A stretch of DNA of 7,449 bases from Acidobacteriota bacterium (GTDB lineage Bacteria > Acidobacteriota > Polarisedimenticolia > JAPUIV01). Under the pieces are notes generated by a model that saw only the letters and a list, made by a program, of their open reading frames with translations, was not told where the DNA came from and did no database searches. Position numbers and translations under genes: made by a program. This document shows positions 5,353 to 7,449 of the stretch, one piece after another (within the stretch, counting starts at the first letter, position 1; each line of letters begins with the position of its first letter). The stretch covers positions 1 to 7,449 of the forward strand of contig JAPUIV010000117.1 in NCBI GenBank assembly GCA_027296665.1, written 5' to 3'.

Positions 5353-7206
5353 ATGAAGAAGATTATCGGCATTGATCTGGGCACGACAAACAGTTGCGTG
5401 GCGGTAATGGAAGGGAACGTTCCCAAGGTGATCCCCAACAGAGAAGGCACCCATACCACACCCTCCATTGTCGCTTTTACCGAGAAGGGAGAGCGGCTTG
5501 TCGGACAGATCGCCAAGCGCCAGTCCTTGACCAATCCCAAAAACACGGTCTACTCGGTAAAGAGATTGATTGGCAGAAAGTTCGATACGCCGGAGGTTCA
5601 GAAGGCGGGAAAAATTCTTCCTTACGAGACGGTGACCTCCGAAAACGGCGATGTCCGGATTCGTATCCAGAACCGCGATTTCACCACCCAGGAAATATCC
5701 GGGATGATCCTGACCCGTCTCAAGGAAATGGCCGAGGAGTACCTCGGGTTCACGGTGAGCGAGGTGGTCCTCACCGTTCCCGCCTATTTCGATGACAGTC
5801 AGCGGCAAGCGACGAAAGATGCGGGCCGGATTGCCGGGCTCAAGGTCTTGAGGATATTGAACGAACCGACCGCCGCGGCGCTCGCATATCGCCTGGAGGA
5901 GACTGGAACCAAGAAGATCGCCGTCTATGATCTGGGCGGAGGAACTTTCGACATATCGATACTGCAGCTGGGTGAGGGGGTCTTCGAGGTCAAATCGACC
6001 AGCGGAAACACTTTTCTCGGGGGAGACGACTTCGACCAAAGGATCGTGGAATGGCTGCTCGGGGAATTCCAGAATCAAGAGGGCATCGACCTTCAAAATG
6101 ATCGGCTTGCCCTCCAGAGGCTGAAGGAGGCCGCGGAAAAGGCGAAATGCGAGCTGTCCACGACCGAACGTTGTGAAATCAACCTTCCCTTCATCTCCGC
6201 GGATAATGCAGGTCCCAAGCACCTGAATTCCGTTCTCACGCGGGAAAAGTTCGAGTCCTTGGTGGATGATCTGGTGGAACAGACCCGGCAACCCTGCCTG
6301 GAGGCATTGCAGATGGCGGGAATGAACCCCGACCAGATCGACGAGGTTCTCCTTGTCGGCGGCCAGACCCGAACTCCCATGGTGGTCCGGGCGGTCGAGT
6401 CGATCTTCGGGAAAAAACCCGAAGACGATCGAAGCCCGGACGAGGTAGTCGGCATCGGGGCCGCCATCCAGGCGGCGATTCTCCAGGGAGAGATCAAGGA
6501 CATGGTTCTGCTGGACGTTACCCCCCTCTCCCTCGGCATCGAGACCCGGGGCGGAATGTTCACCAAGCTGATCGACCGGAACACCACCATACCTACCCGG
6601 AAGGGAAAGGTGTTCACCACCATTCTGGATAATCAGGCAGAAGTGGAAGTCCACGTCTTGCAAGGGGAAAGGGAAATCGCGAACTATAATCGATCGCTGG
6701 GAAAATTCGACCTCGTCGGAATCCCGCCCGCTCCCAAAGGAGTGCCCCAGATCGAAGTCAGCTTCGAAATCGACTCCAACGGAATCGTCAACGTATCCGC
6801 CAGGGATATGGCCACCAGCCAGCAACAGGCCATGGTGGTCACTCCTTCCAGCGGACTGTCAGAAAAGGAAATCAAGACGATCATCGACGAGGCCCAGGTC
6901 AACGAGGAATCGGATCGGCGCAAGGCCGAACAGCACCGGATCCAATCCCGCCTGGAAAGCCTCCTCGACTCCAACTTGAAGACCTTCGCCGAGTTCGGAA
7001 AATCTCTTCCGGAAGACCAGGGAAAAACGGTCAAGTCCATACTGGATGACGCCAAGCGCGCCTTGCAGGGATCCAGCGTGGCGGAATCGCAAAAATCTCT
7101 GGAACGCCTCGGTGAGGCTGCCCAGATCCTCACCGAAGTGATCCTCTACAACCCTTCCAAATTCCGGGCTTCCGACGAGCCTTCCGAGGCGGGTGGAAAA
7201 AAATAA
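5353..7206 (+). CDS. dnaK: Molecular chaperone DnaK (Hsp70)
   Basis: Predicted 617-residue ATP-dependent chaperone (E. coli: 638) that binds exposed hydrophobic peptides in the cytoplasm. The ATPase domain (about 1-383) shows phosphate loop 1 IGIDLGTTNSCVAV with D8, K70, ILNEPTAAALAY with E171, VYDLGGGTFDISI with T198 (E. coli T199), and VLLVGGQTRTPMV. The interdomain linker VLLDVTP (385-391) leads into the substrate-binding domain (SLGIETRGG, NTTIPTRKGKVFTT, VLQGERE, GIPPAPKGVPQIEVSFEID), then the helical lid from about 502 (GLSEKEIKTIIDEAQ). The C-terminus stops at SEAGGKK and lacks the acidic EEV-type tail common in bacterial DnaK; the rest is intact. It lies between grpE and dnaJ and is transcribed from the CIRCE-controlled promoter, unless a further promoter not recognised here exists in the grpE-dnaK spacer. 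Confidence 0.98.
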   Translation: MKKIIGIDLGTTNSCVAVMEGNVPKVIPNREGTHTTPSIVAFTEKGERLVGQIAKRQSLTNPKNTVYSVKRLIGRKFDTPEVQKAGKILPYETVTSENGDVRIRIQNRDFTTQEISGMILTRLKEMAEEYLGFTVSEVVLTVPAYFDDSQRQATKDAGRIAGLKVLRILNEPTAAALAYRLEETGTKKIAVYDLGGGTFDISILQLGEGVFEVKSTSGNTFLGGDDFDQRIVEWLLGEFQNQEGIDLQNDRLALQRLKEAAEKAKCELSTTERCEINLPFISADNAGPKHLNSVLTREKFESLVDDLVEQTRQPCLEALQMAGMNPDQIDEVLLVGGQTRTPMVVRAVESIFGKKPEDDRSPDEVVGIGAAIQAAILQGEIKDMVLLDVTPLSLGIETRGGMFTKLIDRNTTIPTRKGKVFTTILDNQAEVEVHVLQGEREIANYNRSLGKFDLVGIPPAPKGVPQIEVSFEIDSNGIVNVSARDMATSQQQAMVVTPSSGLSEKEIKTIIDEAQVNEESDRRKAEQHRIQSRLESLLDSNLKTFAEFGKSLPEDQGKTVKSILDDAKRALQGSSVAESQKSLERLGEAAQILTEVILYNPSKFRASDEPSEAGGKK

Positions 7207-7248
7207 CCTGCTGGCGGTCGAAGCGATAACGGAAAGGCTGATCCGAAA

Positions 7249-7449
7249 TTGAACGAACTCGATTACTATGCCATTCTGGGGGTTCCCCGGGAGGCAACCG
7301 ACCAGGAAATCAAGAAGGCCTACCGCCGGCAGGCAATCAAATATCACCCGGATAAGAATCCGGGCGACCAGCAGGCCGAGGAACAGTTCAAGGTCGCAGC
7401 CGAAGCCTACAATGTCCTTGGGGACTCGGAAAAACGTTCCCTGTATGAC
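7249..7449 (+). CDS. dnaJ: Co-chaperone DnaJ (Hsp40), N-terminal part
   Basis: The first 67 codons are present and the gene runs off the window. This is almost the whole J domain: DYYAILGVPREATDQEIKKA, then the YRR basic helix, KYHPDKNPGD with the HPD motif at residues 33-35 (same numbering as E. coli), and AEAYNVLGDSEKRSLYD. The HPD loop stimulates DnaK ATP hydrolysis and locks substrate in place. TTG at 7249 is the only plausible in-frame start near the family's usual N-terminus (M-x-x-x-DYY). The nearest Shine-Dalgarno-like sequence, GGAAAGG (7231-7237), is 11 bases away, so initiation is probably weak. It lies 42 bases after dnaK. Full-length DnaJ rather than a shorter CbpA-type J protein is inferred from the operon position; the zinc-finger region is not in view. 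Confidence 0.93.
   Translation, partial: MNELDYYAILGVPREATDQEIKKAYRRQAIKYHPDKNPGDQQAEEQFKVAAEAYNVLGDSEKRSLYD

Noticed and set aside
5182..6825. 547-codon open frame on the minus strand opposite grpE and dnaK
   Set aside because: It is the mirror of a strongly codon-biased gene in moderately GC-rich DNA. Long antisense frames opposite hsp70/dnaK are a known artefact, some having been annotated as NAD-specific glutamate dehydrogenase. The translation shows no domain I recognise, and dnaK on the + strand is unambiguous.
1..7449. tRNA or rRNA genes, CRISPR arrays, insertion sequences, phage genes or other transfer signs
   Set aside because: Reading both strands, I saw no tRNA-like cloverleaf, spaced repeats, transposase motifs, terminal inverted repeats or abrupt composition change. 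The window is continuous core genes.

Overview
This window is ordinary, well-conserved chromosomal DNA from a diderm (Gram-negative-type) bacterium of moderate-to-high GC. Lnt (lipoprotein N-acylation) and a membrane-anchored SPOR protein point to an outer membrane and a periplasm with peptidoglycan. HrcA/CIRCE control of the chaperone genes, the slipin-SPOR-lnt-prfB order and the protein sequences are most like Desulfobacterota (the former Deltaproteobacteria). That assignment is inference from protein flavour and gene order; no search was run. All supported genes lie on the + strand and coding density is very high. The largest gene-free gap is the 82-base prfB-hrcA spacer, so no stretch above 300 bases lacks a gene.

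Left part (1-3435), envelope and translation genes: the last 33 codons of a slipin/stomatin-like SPFH membrane protein; a small single-pass SPOR-domain protein; lnt (apolipoprotein N-acyltransferase, intact Glu-Lys-Cys triad), whose ATG overlaps the SPOR stop; and prfB (release factor 2), whose ATG overlaps the lnt stop. prfB is not one open frame. A 23-codon leader ends in CTT-TGA and continues in the +1 frame, the classical autoregulatory frameshift of RF2, so gene callers will tend to start it too late, at 2425.

Right part (3432-7449), heat-shock operon: a sigma-70-type promoter (TTGACA, 17-base spacer, TATTTT) whose -35 box overlaps the prfB stop, followed at the expected transcription start by a CIRCE operator with 9-9-9 architecture, then hrcA, grpE, dnaK and the first 67 codons of dnaJ. 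HrcA represses its own operon through CIRCE. GrpE and DnaJ are the nucleotide-exchange factor and J-domain co-chaperone of DnaK, so the operon encodes the whole Hsp70 machine plus its repressor.

I do not see a new system here. The items most worth a second look are regulatory: the RF2 frameshift site with tandem in-frame UGA codons and a TGAT rather than TGAC context; a run of G-tracts fitting a canonical G-quadruplex just upstream of the dnaK ribosome binding site, built on an imperfect duplication; a 13-codon upstream reading frame that starts in the CIRCE spacer and ends overlapping the hrcA start; and a DnaK that ends without the usual acidic EEV-type tail.
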